Assembly: GCA_001465935.1 (NCBI GenBank)
Contig: LNKV01000021.1
Coordinates: forward strand, 156,501 to 220,500
DNA length: 64,000 bases
Source of the DNA: Clarireedia homoeocarpa
Lineage: Eukaryota; Ascomycota; Leotiomycetes; Helotiales; Rutstroemiaceae
Direction of reading: 5' to 3'
In this document: piece by piece, positions 44,524 through 56,173 of the stretch
How the letters are laid out: the number at the start of each line of letters is the position of its first letter
Position numbering within the stretch: the stretch's first letter is position 1
The notes under the pieces: generated by a model
Database searches by the model: none
Told to the model about the DNA's origin: nothing
Seen by the model: the letters and a program-made list of their open reading frames with translations, nothing else
Program-made: the position numbers and the translations under genes

Positions 44524-45628
44524 ACCGAGGTTTTGTTTTATTTCACGCGTGTGTTTTTATTGGTGCGGGAGGAGCGTTGTACTTCACGTGAAGGGGTTTT
44601 GGACAATCAGTCTCGATAACAGCGTAACTGGTTGATCAAATGTGTAGACTGGGATGAGGCATCTATTGGCGTGCTAGTGGCCTTGCAGATCAATGAATAC
44701 CTCCAGACTAAGTTACAAGCTCCTCTTGAAACATTCTCTCAATGTGCAAACATGATCCAAAAGTTGCAATGCCATATGAGGAGGATTCAGCCACCTTTCA
44801 GCCTCAGCAAAACTGGCGTCCGAAAGGGACAGGATACGAAGTACATATTCAAGCTTTTGCCAGCGAACTACGCCAAATGATCTCCAGGGGCTTCATAAAT
44901 ATCTATTGTACGGCTGCAAGCTGTTAGACCCCTATCTTAATGCCAGAGAAGAGGGAGGGCACCGAATTGCACTCTCCGCAGCCCTGCATTGATTTCGAAT
45001 AAGTTCAAGGCCCCTTTCCCTTTAGAAACAGCAACTTAATGCGGGAGATTCTTGAAATTCTTGAGATTCTTGGGATTCTTGGGATTCTCGGGATACCTAA
45101 ATCAAGAAATATTTATGTTTCCCTTAAACTACTCTCCGCCCCGTTATCGCCCTCCGCCAAGATAAAATCCCCCAAACTAAACCCCGAAACCCCGAAACCC
45201 CGACCCGGGGGAAACTAGAATAGTATCAAGCCAAGACTTCGTGGCAGTTCCCTTGCAGCAGGGTTCGAGCTTTCCGCAAGAAAAAGACCCAAAGCCAAGA
45301 TAGACCATATGGGATGGCTTTCGCATTCCTTCGTCTCAGGCGCACTCCAAGTCCATATTCTTTTGGATAAAGTCCTCTCTTTTCTCTTTTGATCTTTCTG
45401 CTGATTTCTTCCTTCCCTCTCAAGGCGCGCATGAGTATTTCGAACGATCCATTGTTTGGTTTTTGACGTAAGATCAGATGAAGGACAAAGCTGCAATTCC
45501 AGTTGTAGCAGTGAACTCCCTCATTCGAGCAATGCTTCAAATTTACAGATAATCACATCTTCTCCCCTTCCTCTCATTCTTCCTTCATTTGAACTACATA
45601 TCTGCAGCGGCAACTTGTTCTTGCAACC
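44524..45628. other. Intergenic region
   Basis: No supported gene. A 10-bp tandem motif (GATTCTTGGG and variants) repeats about five times at 45046-45093. GAAACCCCGAAACCCC repeats near 45184-45202. CT-rich leader sequence precedes 45629. Confidence 0.55.
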
Positions 45629-47499
45629 ATGCCACCAATGATTAAACGATGGCGAGTGGCTGTCCTGGCTGCTGCATTTATGATCTTTATTGTTCACTAT
45701 TACAATTCTCGGCGCGTTATCTGGAGTACAGGTTATGCAGATTACACTCCCTCTAAAGCGAAACCACATCCGGTAGATGGTCGTATACATTGGTCGAAAA
45801 TACCGGAACGATACCCAGTCACATCGTACATTCCTTTACCGACAGGGACATCGAAAACGATTCCGCAGATCCAAGCTGCGGCGCCGAAAGAAGATGCGGC
45901 GCAAAAACAAGAGAGGTTGAAGAGATTGGCGGCTGTTAAGGAGAGCTTTGTGCATAGCTGGGAAGGCTACAAAAAGAATGCGTGGTTGAGGGATGAGGTT
46001 ACGCCGATATCTGGCTCCTGGAGAGACACTTTTGGGGGTTGGGCGGCAACGCTGGTGGATTCTTTGGATACTTTGTGGATTATGGGATTGAAGGAAGATT
46101 TCGAGCTTGCTGTGCGAGCTATTGAGGACATCGACTTCTCGACCACAGATGAAAGAGATATCAATGTTTTTGAAACTACCATCAGATACATGGGAGGCTT
46201 TTTAGCGGCGTATGATGTCAGTGGAGGAAAATACTCAGCATTACTGCTGAAAGCAGTGGAAGTTGCAGAGCTTTTGATGAGCAGTTTTGATACCCCGAAC
46301 CGAATGCCGATATCCAGGTGGGATTGGAAAAAGTAAGTTTTACTATTGGCAGTGAAAGGGGTTGTGCGCTATGCTAACCTTGCTGAAGATATCTCGAAGG
46401 CGCGGCACAGGTTGCGCCTAGAAGAGCACTGGTCTCAGAACCTGGTTCTTTATCGCTCGAGTTTACTCGACTCAGTCAGTTAACTGGTGATCCGAAATAC
46501 TATGATGCTGTGCAGCGGATATCCAACGAGTTTGAGAAAAGTCAAAACTCGACGAGGTATCCGGGAATGTGGCCTGTCGGCATTGATATACAGCAACTTC
46601 GATTCGATGACGATACTATGTTTACCATGGGTGGAATGTCTGATTCAGCCTATGAGTATCTTCCCAAACAGTACATGATCCTCGGCGGAGCCTTAGAGCA
46701 ATCGCAGAAAATGTACGAAACCTTCATCGCCGTAGCCAAAGAAAAAATGTTCTTCTCCTTCCTCAATCCCAAAAACCAAAAACTGAAAGTCTCAGGCGAC
46801 ATCCGCATCCGCGGCAATCCTGAAGACAGACGGGCCGAGCTCATCCCCCGCGGCCAACACCTCACCTGTTTCACTGGTGGCATGGTTGGAATCGCCTCTA
46901 GGATCTTCAATCGTCCCGATGAATTGCAGCTCGCGCAGGAACTCACCGACGGTTGTATCTGGGCCTACGATAGTAGTGCGAATGGCGTGGCACCTGAGAT
47001 CTTCACCGTGGTTCCCTGTTTAGACGCCGATTGCACGTGGTCGAAACAGAAATGGTACGATGCTCTATACGACGCGTATCCGCACGGTCCGGAGGTCTCA
47101 CCCGAAGAGACAATCGTCCGCGTCGAAACCATCGCGCACGATCGCCGGCTGCCGCCTGGCTTCGCCACTATCGACGACAGGAGATATATTCTCCGTCCTG
47201 AAGCTATCGAGTCGGTGTTCATCATGTACCGTATTACCGGCGACAGGAAATACGCCGATGCGGCGTGGAGGATGTTTCAAGCGGTGGAGGGGATTAGTCG
47301 GACGAGGATTGCGGCCGCGGCGGTGATGGATGTTACGGTTGAGAGGGAGAAAGTGCAGCAGTTGGATAGCATGGAGAGCTTTTGGTTGGCGGAGACGTTG
47401 AAGTATTTTTATTTGTGTTTTGAGGAGTGGGGGACGGTGAGTTTGGATGAGTGGGTGATGAATACGGAGGCGCATCCGTTGAGAAGGCCGGGTAGGTAG
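45629..47499 (+). CDS. Class I alpha-1,2-mannosidase (GH47)
   Basis: Exons 45629-46332 and 46389-47499 give 604 aa. It is a type II membrane protein: cytosolic MPPMIKRWR, then a signal anchor (VAVLAAAFMIFIVHYY), a stem, and a GH47 catalytic domain from about residue 100. Family motifs include DSLDTLWIMGL, RYMGGFLAAYD, SLSLEFTRLSQLTGDPKYYD, CFTGGMVGIA, YILRPEAIESVF, YRITGD and QQLDSMESFWLAETLKYFYL. The C-terminal MNTEAHP carries the Thr that coordinates the catalytic Ca2+. The enzyme trims mannose from N-glycans in the ER or Golgi. ER (Mns1-type) versus Golgi activity is not decided by sequence seen here. Confidence 0.93.
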
Positions 47500-47922
47500 A
47501 GCTTAGGGGGGCAATTTTGGTGGGTTAGAGATAGATGGGTTGATCGTTGATATACCTCCTCGTGACGAATCGCTGTAGAATTGAGTTACCTGGATTGTGC
47601 TCTGACATGGTCGAAATGACAGATGATGAAATAAATACACTCAACCGTGGACTATGAAGAGATCTTGAAGATAATAGTGCTTTTAGTCTGTGATGCAGTG
47701 ATGATTATATGGCATGGGATAGAAATGTATACGTGGCTATAAATCCAAGTAATTGCAGAAAATTCCATCAATCATCAAAAACGCCAGCAGTGATGCACTC
47801 CACCATCCATCTATCTATACAAAGAGCCGTCCATTATCCCAATTCCCACCACGCAAAACGATAGGTCCCAATGCAGTCATATCTCATAACTCATAAACCA
47901 ATCCACTTCTATTCCCATTCAT
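47500..47922. terminator. Convergent 3' intergenic region
   Basis: 423 bp between stop codons of the GH47 gene (+) and the haspin gene (-). AAATAAATACA near 47630 is a plausible polyadenylation signal. No gene seen. Confidence 0.45.
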
Positions 47923-49574
47923 CTAAACACCTTCATCCTCCTCTTCATCTCGCAGCATTGACGACCCAACCTCATCCAAATCCTCCTGCCCAATCCACCC
48001 CCTCTCATAACAATACTGCAGCACATCCCCCGCCGACTCCATGCCCCCCTCGTCTGGATCCAGCCACTCTCTCAACTCCCTAACATCTCTATTCCAGGCC
48101 CTTTTATCCCTCCCCTTATAGCAGCTCGTGAGATACTCCAGTAGGAAATGGATCCACAACACATTAGTATACGGTGTGTATTCCTCCCATGTATGGCCAT
48201 GGCGTTCGGATTTCTTCAGTTTGCCAGAAGCGTATTTCGGGTTGAGAGCTTTCGACCGCGAGTATAGCCACGTGCGCATCCGGCGGTAGTTGGCGAATTG
48301 GATTGAGGCGATGGGGGAGTCTGATTCGCCGCGGAAGACGCAGATGTCTTGCTCGAGGTCGTAGAAGACGGTGGTGCCGCTGGGGAGACTGGCGCGGGAG
48401 AGGCCGTAGTCGAGGATGGTTACTTCAACGTTAGAGTTGCCGTATTTGTGGTTGGGGGAGGAGGGAGCTGAGGAATAGGGTTTGGATTGTGGGTTTTGGA
48501 GGATGCAGATGTTGTTTTCGTGGAGATCTCGGTGCTGATGGTTGTGTTAGTAGATGGATATGGATTCAGGAAACATTGATACAGTATATGGATTGTACGT
48601 ACTTCGAATTGGTATTCTATTTCTGCTCGTGCTAAAGCTATCACAACTCCAAGGAATATATCCCACATTTGATGAATATTGCTGATTTTGCACTGTTCCA
48701 AAACACAGCCGGCATCACCCAGTTCTATAGCTAGAAATACTGCTGCCTCGGAGATGTCGTTGGGATGCGGGAAATATGATTCCTCGGCCGACTCTACGTG
48801 AGCTTCATAAGCCTCAACAAATGCTGTAGGAGGTTTGCCTTCTACAATATGAGCGTCCTTGAACTTGACAAATCCAGGGATCTCAGTCAGCGCATTCATC
48901 AGTCGCATTTCCGACACAACGGTTTCCACTTTGATAGCTGTATCTGACTTCTTAGATGTTGGATCAGTGGGCACTTTGAGGCGGAGCAGTTTGAGGATTG
49001 AAGATCCGATTGGGTTGGTGATTCGGAAGACTTCTGCATAAGATGCTTCTGCAATCTTTTCAAGCGTACTACCTGGTGCTAATACATCGTCCCACTTCTT
49101 GGTGGCCAGCGGGTAACCACGATCTATTTCGTATGCATCAAGAAGAGGAGCTAGAGAAGCGGCAAGAGCGGGCTTCAGAGCCGGAAGAGGGATGGGGCTG
49201 GCTGCTTCATCGACCGGTGACGGAGAAATGGTTACTTTCTCGATCGACACCACGATCTCATCAAGTGTGTCGTCTTTGAGGACTGTTTTCTCAAGCACTG
49301 CTATGCTCTTGGCGGTATCCTTAATGGTCGTCCTCTCATGAAGTTTTGTGATTTCAGCTGGTTCATCTTCAACGACCGCTGGCTTAGATTTGTGCGTAAT
49401 ATCAACGCAGTTCTCTTGAAGAGTTGTTCTTTCTAGAAGATTTGTGATCTCGGCGAGAGCGGGCCGAGCTGGGGAAGGCGGAATAGTAGCTGTGGTGGTA
49501 GAATCAGCAGCTCCAAAAATCGCCGTCGCTGCAGCGCTGGCTACAGGACGTTTCTTTCCATATTTTCGGGCCAT
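47923..49574 (-). CDS. Haspin-type serine/threonine protein kinase
   Basis: Exons 48603-49574 and 47923-48534 give 527 aa. The N-terminal 160 residues are low-complexity with repeated (A)EITxLxERTT segments. The C-terminal atypical kinase domain contains KIAEASYAEVFR (glycine-loop-like), SSILKLLRLKVP, ETVVSEMRLMNALTE, the catalytic HRDLHENNICI and ILDYGLSR. Haspin kinases use DYT in place of DFG; here the motif reads DYG. Haspin phosphorylates histone H3 Thr3 to recruit the chromosomal passenger complex in mitosis. The start MARKYGKK is chosen because the preceding codons have no ATG. The assignment rests on the atypical catalytic motifs and the family's C-terminal fold pattern (LWIHFLLEYL). 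Confidence 0.9.
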
Positions 49575-50183
49575 TTTTATAGTTAACTGTAAGATGTTAG
49601 ACAACCTTCATACTTCATTATCGTTCCAGCCTCAAACAGCAGACTACATCCTCTTTGCTTCCCATCATACAATCAGGATAAATGCGGTGTAGCTTGTGAC
49701 TTGAACGTTGAAGCACTCTCCACTGAGAGCGCCTTTAAATACAACGAAACGCATGTCCAGCTCCAACCTTCAAAGGAACATGAGCGACTTCGCCTGCATT
49801 TCCTAACCTACACTGATTTTCTGGCAAACAAGGAGGTCACTGCTCCGGAATATAAAGGTATAGTGGAAGAAGTAGCACTTACATTGGGATATTTCTCGAT
49901 TGAGAGATGCCGTCAATGTTAAATCTGAGGCGGGTTGAACTTCCCTTTTCGTCTCAGGGTACTCTCCATTGCGCAGCAAATGAGAGCTTTTAATGTTTGA
50001 GTTTACCGTTTTTGGTTGACAGCCGGACGTTGTCTGGGGGATAGGGCGGTCTGCACCGGCAGAAATAGTGACAACTAGAATTAGACCAAAAGCAGTTAGT
50101 AGCTACTAATGAATTTAGAAGCCACTTGAGCTCACATATTCAAAGCTCCAGATCATCAATAATAAGTGCATCTCTCACCCATT
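49575..50183. promoter_or_regulatory. Divergent promoter region, haspin and CCDC47-like genes
   Basis: 609 bp between divergent starts. A 73-codon frame at 49701 begins with TTG and lacks family features, so it is not called. Confidence 0.5.
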
Positions 50184-51643
50184 ATGGCTGCATTACTGAA
50201 TGGTCTTTTCGGAGGTTCTGAGCCATCTGCAGCTCCAGTTAAAGCTGGCGACTCTGGTACATATGCGCCTTTACATATCTCTTACAATTGTTGACAGGCT
50301 ACTTCACAGATTTTGCCGATTTTGCTGGAGCTCCAGATCCAGCGCCTGCGTCATTCTCCGCAATCCCTTCGGCAGCAGATTACACAGGCCCAGTAGCGAC
50401 CCCAACTGGTGCGCCGGTGCCATATACGAAGTGGTATAATATCCATGAGAGACATTCTTTAAGTGAATTCAAGCAGGAGGGTGCTATCTTGGCTCTACTC
50501 TTCGTAGTAGTAGCTATCCATCTTTACGGAACAAGCACCAATCGCAAGATTGTGAAGAAATGGCTCGACGCGCATGCGCCAGTCCTGCGCAAGGAATTTG
50601 CACTCGTCGGTTTCGGTGGACGACAATCTCCTACTGCTGATGAGGCCGAGAGTGAAGGGTTGGCGAAATCCATGGCTGGGCAGCTTGAGCTGCCAGAGGA
50701 TTTGTTGAAGGAGAAATCCCCACAAGAGTTCTCAACATACGCAACTGGTCGCCAAAACGTCGCCTTTCTTGATGTCAATATCAAGCTTCTCAAACGCTAC
50801 AACCCATTTTCACTTTTCGTCGAATACGGATTCAGTCTCTTCTTCGATAGTGTGCAAACACCAACTGAGCGCATGGAGGCCATTCTCTACCCATTTGATG
50901 GAAGAGAGAGCCTTGCCGTTCCCAGCCAACTTCCTGGGGCGCACGAGTTGCGCAAGGACACAAAAAGCGCATACGATAACTTCGTTTGGGCTGTTGTAAA
51001 CAAGGAGACCATGAAGCAACTTCGCGATGACAGATACGATGTGTCCATCACAAGCACTAAGGACCACCCAAAGCTGCCGAATTGGGCCACTGTTATGAGT
51101 GAAAGTGCCGAAGTTACCGATTTTATGCTCACTCCAGAGCTTATTGCTGCTGTTGAGAAGGCTGGGGATTTTCTTGAGCATCTTATCGTCACCGATCAAC
51201 CAATCGATAAACCATCAAAGTAAGTCCAATATACTCCCCATTGTCTACCATATACTTATGGCAACTCTAGAATCGATGAGACAACGCCAAAGAAGCGTAT
51301 CTACCTTTCTATGAAGATTCCATCGTCCGGCGATTACTCAAATGTCCTGCCAATATTCGAGTACTTCCTTAGGGTCACCGATCATCTAGTAGCCGGGGCT
51401 CACTTCCGTCCCGAAGTCATGCGCAAAGTTCGTATGACTCGTGAGGACATGATCAAAAAGCTTCAAAAGATAGATGAGGAGGAAAAGGCCGAAGAACGAG
51501 CATTAGAACGTGAGAAACTCAAAAAGATGAAGAGGGATATGGAATTGAAGGGCCTAGATGCCAAGGCGCAGAAGAAGTACTTGGAGAAGGAGAAGGAGAA
51601 GGAGATGAGGAAGCTCCAGAAGAGACAAACTCAACGAGCATAA
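50184..51643 (+). CDS. CCDC47-like ER membrane protein (DUF1682)
   Basis: Exons 50184-50256, 50298-51219 and 51271-51643 give 455 aa. The N-terminus MAALLNGLFGGSEPSA is followed by an acidic/Ala-Pro segment, then one membrane helix (AILALLFVVVAIHLYGTSTN). The conserved DUF1682 body includes FALVGFGG, FSTYATGRQNV, LFVEYGFSLFFDS and LPNWATVMSESAEVTDFML. The tail is a highly charged coiled coil (EEEKAEERALEREKLKKMKR). The animal homologue CCDC47 binds the ribosome-Sec61 translocon in the PAT complex and aids multipass membrane protein insertion. An equivalent fungal role is inference. Confidence 0.9.
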
Positions 51644-52369
51644 CTTGCCTACGGGCATCGGTTACATTTATGTCATATTAATGTATACAAAACAGGTTAG
51701 GAAAATTCAGGGGGTTTCTAGACATGGATAGTGTCCTGGAGCATAGTGAGTTGTATTTTACATTTTTTGTAGATTATAATGATTATTATGCAAGCAATGC
51801 CTCATGCCATTCCTGATATAAGTTCCTTTGGCGATGATTCAGGCCACAAGTTACATAAGACTAACATAACACTCCATGTTTGATTCATTTCTCCAGTGGT
51901 CGCCTCTCTTCTCCGGAGGTTTGATGAACCCGCCGTACAACTGTCAGCAGCAACCGGCTCAGCATTTAGCTGTGGAGATCATCGCAGCTGACATGCCAGC
52001 ATACTGCCTTGTTGGGGATTGGCAGCAGTTGCTAGCCTTGGGGCCTTGGTGTCTGTAAGTAACTTCCTTCGGCGGTCTTTCACTTTCATTTCGCTTTCTT
52101 TCTCCTTACTCCGTTGAATCGTCGTCGAGTAGTGTTGGTTCTTCGTCGGTTAGAGATTCGATGGGATAGTCACGATGAACTTGCTCTTCGGGCTCTCCAC
52201 TGGGAGGCATTGTGAATGCTATGGAGGAGTCGACATAAAAATGTTCTTTGTCTGTCTGGTTTGGCAGGTAATATTTGGTATAGTACAGTCTATTGACTCT
52301 CAATTAAATGTTCAGATTCTATTATTCTACAAATCTATACATAGTTATCCTTTACATCCAAGCCCAACT
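51644..52369. terminator. Convergent 3' intergenic region
   Basis: 726 bp between the CCDC47-like stop (+) and the SDR stop (-). No gene was supported. Confidence 0.45.
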
Positions 52370-53444
52370 CTACCAAGCCGTATGCCCCCCATCAACCACA
52401 AACGACGCCCCCGTCATAAAACTACTCGCACCACTCAACAAATAAACTGCCGCGCCTCTAAACTCCTCTGGCGCCGCCAATCTCCCCAGCATATTCTCCT
52501 TCTCCCACATCTCCCTCAACCACGGCTCTTTCTCAAAATTCTCCCTCACCATCGGCGTCATAATATGTCCCGGACATAGCGAATTGACCCTGATCCCACC
52601 CGACCCATCTTCTCTCATCTTCCCCCACTCCATCGCCAAATTCCTCCCCAGTTGAATGACCGCCGCTTTCGAAGAATTATACACCGGGGAAACAAGTCCC
52701 TTGTTAGCAATCATCCCGCTCATGCTCGCGACGAGTAATATTGAGCCTCGGGTTTTATACTTGATCATTTCGCGCGCGACGGTTGTTGCTGTCATGAATA
52801 CGCCCGTGTAGTTGATATCGAGCATTTTTTGGATGTCAGATATGGAGTAGTCGAGCGCGGGCTGCACTTGCTGGATGCCTGCAGCGGCGATTAAGCCATC
52901 TAGTCGGGATTTTTCCGCGGCAATTCCCGAGATTGTGTGCTCGAGGGCGGGAACATCACGGACGTCGATGCGGTCGTAGTGTAGGGAGCCGGTGAAGCCT
53001 GAGGAGGAAGCACGGGATTGCGCGCGCAGGAAGTCGTCAGAGGGTGAGGAGAGCCGGTCGAGACACCACACTGCGCTGCAATGTTAATATACAACATCAA
53101 GAGTTAGACGATTGAAAGTAAGTGACAGAAACCTGACCTTTCCCACCAGCCTCCATAAGCGCTTCAGCCATCGATAATCCCAATCCCCTTCCCCCACCCG
53201 TGACGACGAAAACTTTCCCCTGAAGATCAAAGTCTCTAAGCGGGGGAATAGCATTCTGAGTTGGGCGCAACGGTGCTTCGCTCGACATTGTGCGTCGTCT
53301 ACTCCATAGTGATGGTGTTGTTGCTATTCTCGATGCGACCAGCGCACGATGACTGATTCTACCCGCGCATGAGCTACTAGCTCGCGATGCTACTGCTGTA
53401 GCAGCACAGCGGAGGGGAAATCGACGAAGGTGTTGAAGTGACAT
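52370..53444 (-). CDS. Short-chain dehydrogenase, D-arabinitol 2-dehydrogenase-like
   Basis: Exons 53138-53444 and 52370-53070 give 335 aa. A basic, Ser/Ala/Arg-rich N-terminus of about 50 residues (RRFPLRCAATAVASRASSSC) resembles a mitochondrial presequence; an internal Met (MSSEAPLRP) could give a cytosolic form. The SDR core has the cofactor loop TGGGRGLGLS, then WCLDRL, LIAAAGIQQ (NNAG equivalent), the catalytic Ser in VASMSGMIANKG, Tyr-Lys in YNSSKAA, and SLCPGHIMTPM. The C-terminus ends SSFMTGASFVVDGGHTAW. Overall resemblance is to fungal D-arabinitol/sorbose-type dehydrogenases in pentitol metabolism. The acceptor after GCAGCGCAG is chosen because it alone restores GGK-VWCLDRL. Confidence 0.9.
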
Positions 53445-54484
53445 GGTATAGTATAGTATTAGAACAGTTACAAAAGTGATAACTTTATCGCAAGATCATG
53501 CTTTGAATTCTGCTAGAGCCATATTGCTCCAAAGCAAAGGGTTCATATATATGAAAGATATGCCATCCGGAGGCCATCGCCAACCGGAGGCCTCCTCGGC
53601 CAAACAGTTATGCCTGGGGGGCTTTCGTGTCCCGATTTTAGTCGGGAACGATGACGTTTGTTAGGATAATCCTTTGCACATGACGTACCCGTGGCCCTGA
53701 CCGACAACGGTCGTTCAACGTGAAGAGGAGCGATGACCTAAGTCAAAAAGACATAAAATTCGTGACGAAATTTGGTCGGTTTGGCAAGGTGTTGTTCGTT
53801 ACTCAAAGGAATAAAGATTTTCCTACAAGGAAAGCTATTCCAAGATACTGCAGTAAATTTGTGTGGGGCACCCCTGTATTTCTCTTCCCCAGTCAAACAC
53901 ATTGGTAGTGGCCATGTCAGTACAGTAGCGGTTGCTGCTAACGCGATTTTAATCTGATTTTCTTCTTATGTTTCAGTCCAAGTACCATATTCTAGCCCAA
54001 GCTTTCCAAAAGGGCTGAGAATTAAACCATGCTGCATAGAGTAGTGTAGAGGATTTTCCATAGATCGCCAATTCTACCAACGACCGGCTCGCTGGTTCGC
54101 GGGTTTGGGGAGATAATTATGGGGCTTGATATGCCGGGGGATAGACTTGGGACGAATTAGATATTTGACAACCCTCCTTCGTTTTTAGAAGAACGATCTC
54201 TCTTTGCTATAGAAGAAGCCGAAAGATACAATGTAATGCCAGGCTATGTAATGCCAGGCTACGTAAAGCAGATACTGCCTTTGCTTTGTAATAGTTGCAT
54301 ACAGCGTAACCGCTGGCCTATCTTGTCCATAGGGAAATAGCTTGGGATTAGCCCTGGGTCACTTGTAACGAGTAAATGATATATAAAGGCGGCCTCGCTC
54401 GTCATGCTATGAAATGGATGTTACGTGCTAAATTACGACCGCGCATATGGTATCTAAATAAAACTAAATTGAAGATGAGAAACT
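53445..54484. other. Intergenic region
   Basis: 1040 bp, no gene supported. It contains a hairpin TCCCGATTTTAGTCGGGA (about 53632-53649) and a short direct repeat AATGCCAGGCTA(T/C)GTAA at about 54235-54262. Confidence 0.5.
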
Positions 54485-56173
54485 CTAGAATATAGAATGG
54501 GCCGACGGTACGGCCTCAGGAGATGGTCCTAGGACTTGCTCGCTCTGCTCTTGCTTCAAGACCAAGCCATCCTCGTTGAGAATAATAGCTTGAGCGTTTA
54601 CTGGATCACCGCATGGCCAAAAGTCTCTCTCTATCTCGTGGGAGGATGATCTAGAACTCGACATGAAGCTGAACAAGGATAGTAACCTCGATAAGGAGCT
54701 CTGCGGCGGAGGGGTAATATTTGGGCAAAGCTGAGCCGCGAGCTTGAGAGGGAGAAAGATGCGTGGCTGTCCGGCCATGATAGTAATCTTTGCTGATCTT
54801 CCAACCAAGACACTCTGTCCTGTGAGAACATCCACCAAGACAGTACCGCGGGAGAATTTCGTCTGTCCGGATATCGATCTGGGTTTGGAATCGCTACCTT
54901 GGTTAGACAGCACCAGAAGTACCGGGCCTTTTTGGATTATCGCGACATTAGAATCAACGTCTAGAACCATGGCGAGGTGCGATCCAAACCCAGCATCCCA
55001 GCTTATTCGACGTACATGATTCAAAAGACCAATATACTCGTACAATGGAGTGATAGTATATTCCGATGTCCACATCAACTCCCGCGAACCCGGATCACCG
55101 TCTCCAGAAAAGGATTGTTCTTGTCCATAATAGATAATTGGTACCCCATCCGTCAACAGAGTCCACGCCATAGCATTTTTGACCACCGAAATATCAGAGC
55201 TCGTATCATGTGTGAAGCGCGGCATGTCATGGTTTTCCATGAATGTAGCAAGTTGTTGCACATCTCGGAATTTCGATCGATAGCCAGGAGTAAGCAGATT
55301 GGCGAGTTCAAACATATTTCCCTTTCGCTTACTGAATGCCCTTTTGAGAGGGTAGTAAGTTCCATAGTCGAGAAGTCCTCCAACATATGGTTGGTAGGAA
55401 CTCAAGAAGTCAGGGTCACCGGATAATACTTCGCCCACGCACCAAACCCCAGCGGAGCGGACGAAGCCTGGCCAAAAGCTTTTTCGAACATGCTTGACGG
55501 TGTCGAGTCTAAGACCATCAATCTTGAATCTCTTTACGACTGCCGATATCCAAGCTCTTAGTGTCCGGACGACGATGGAGTTTTCGGTATCGAGATCGGG
55601 TAATGGTACGTCGGCATCACCCAACCAGCCTTCTTCACAGTCCTTTTCATCGTCGTAGTTCTTGACGAAAGACTGTGGGTGGTAGTATGAGGGATGATTG
55701 AATGGGATATATCGAGAATAGTTCACATCAGGTGGGGAGCCCATGTGATTGATGACCACATCAATCATCAAGAACATACCACGAGCATGTAATGCATCAG
55801 ATAGAGCAAGCAGATCTTCTGAGGTTCCAAAGTGAGGGTTCACAGAATAGAAATCCTCTGGCCAATAACCATGATAAGCCACTCCCCATTTGGTCATGTC
55901 CTCGATATTTTTGGTAATCTAGAATCAAATATTAACGACTCGCTAGTAAGTCTTCAGGGGAGAACTGACGGGTGAAATCCATATCGCATCAAATCCCATC
56001 CCCTGGATGTAATCGAGCTTTGAAATAATTCCTCTCCATGTTCCGCCGCAATATTGTCGAGAATGGTGAGCATCAGGTTTATTTGTATGTTGACTATCAT
56101 CACCATCTACAGCAAATCGATCAGTGAGGACCTGATATATCGACCGTCTTTTCCATGCTTCTGTATTGGACAT
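54485..56173 (-). CDS. GH13 alpha-amylase, no signal peptide
   Basis: Exons 55970-56173 and 54485-55918 give 545 aa. The (beta/alpha)8 barrel carries all conserved regions: CGGTWRGIISKLDYIQGMGF, DVVINH (region I), GLRLDTVKH (region II, nucleophile Asp), GEVLSGD (region III, acid/base Glu) and FMENHDMPRF (region IV, transition-state Asp). The fold resembles secreted fungal GH13_1 amylases, but the N-terminus MSNTEAWKRRSIYQVLTDRF starts directly in the catalytic domain, with no secretion signal. An intracellular role in alpha-glucan or glycogen metabolism is inferred. A further exon upstream encoding a signal peptide cannot be fully excluded. After the barrel a Ser-rich linker (SSLSRLLSLFSFMSSSRSSS) leads to a short polar tail. 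Confidence 0.92.

Noticed and set aside
39281..53444. A second metabolite cluster around the MDR reductase and SDR
   Set aside because: The two oxidoreductases are 12 kb apart, separated by housekeeping genes (Tlg2, calmodulin, haspin), with no synthase in between.
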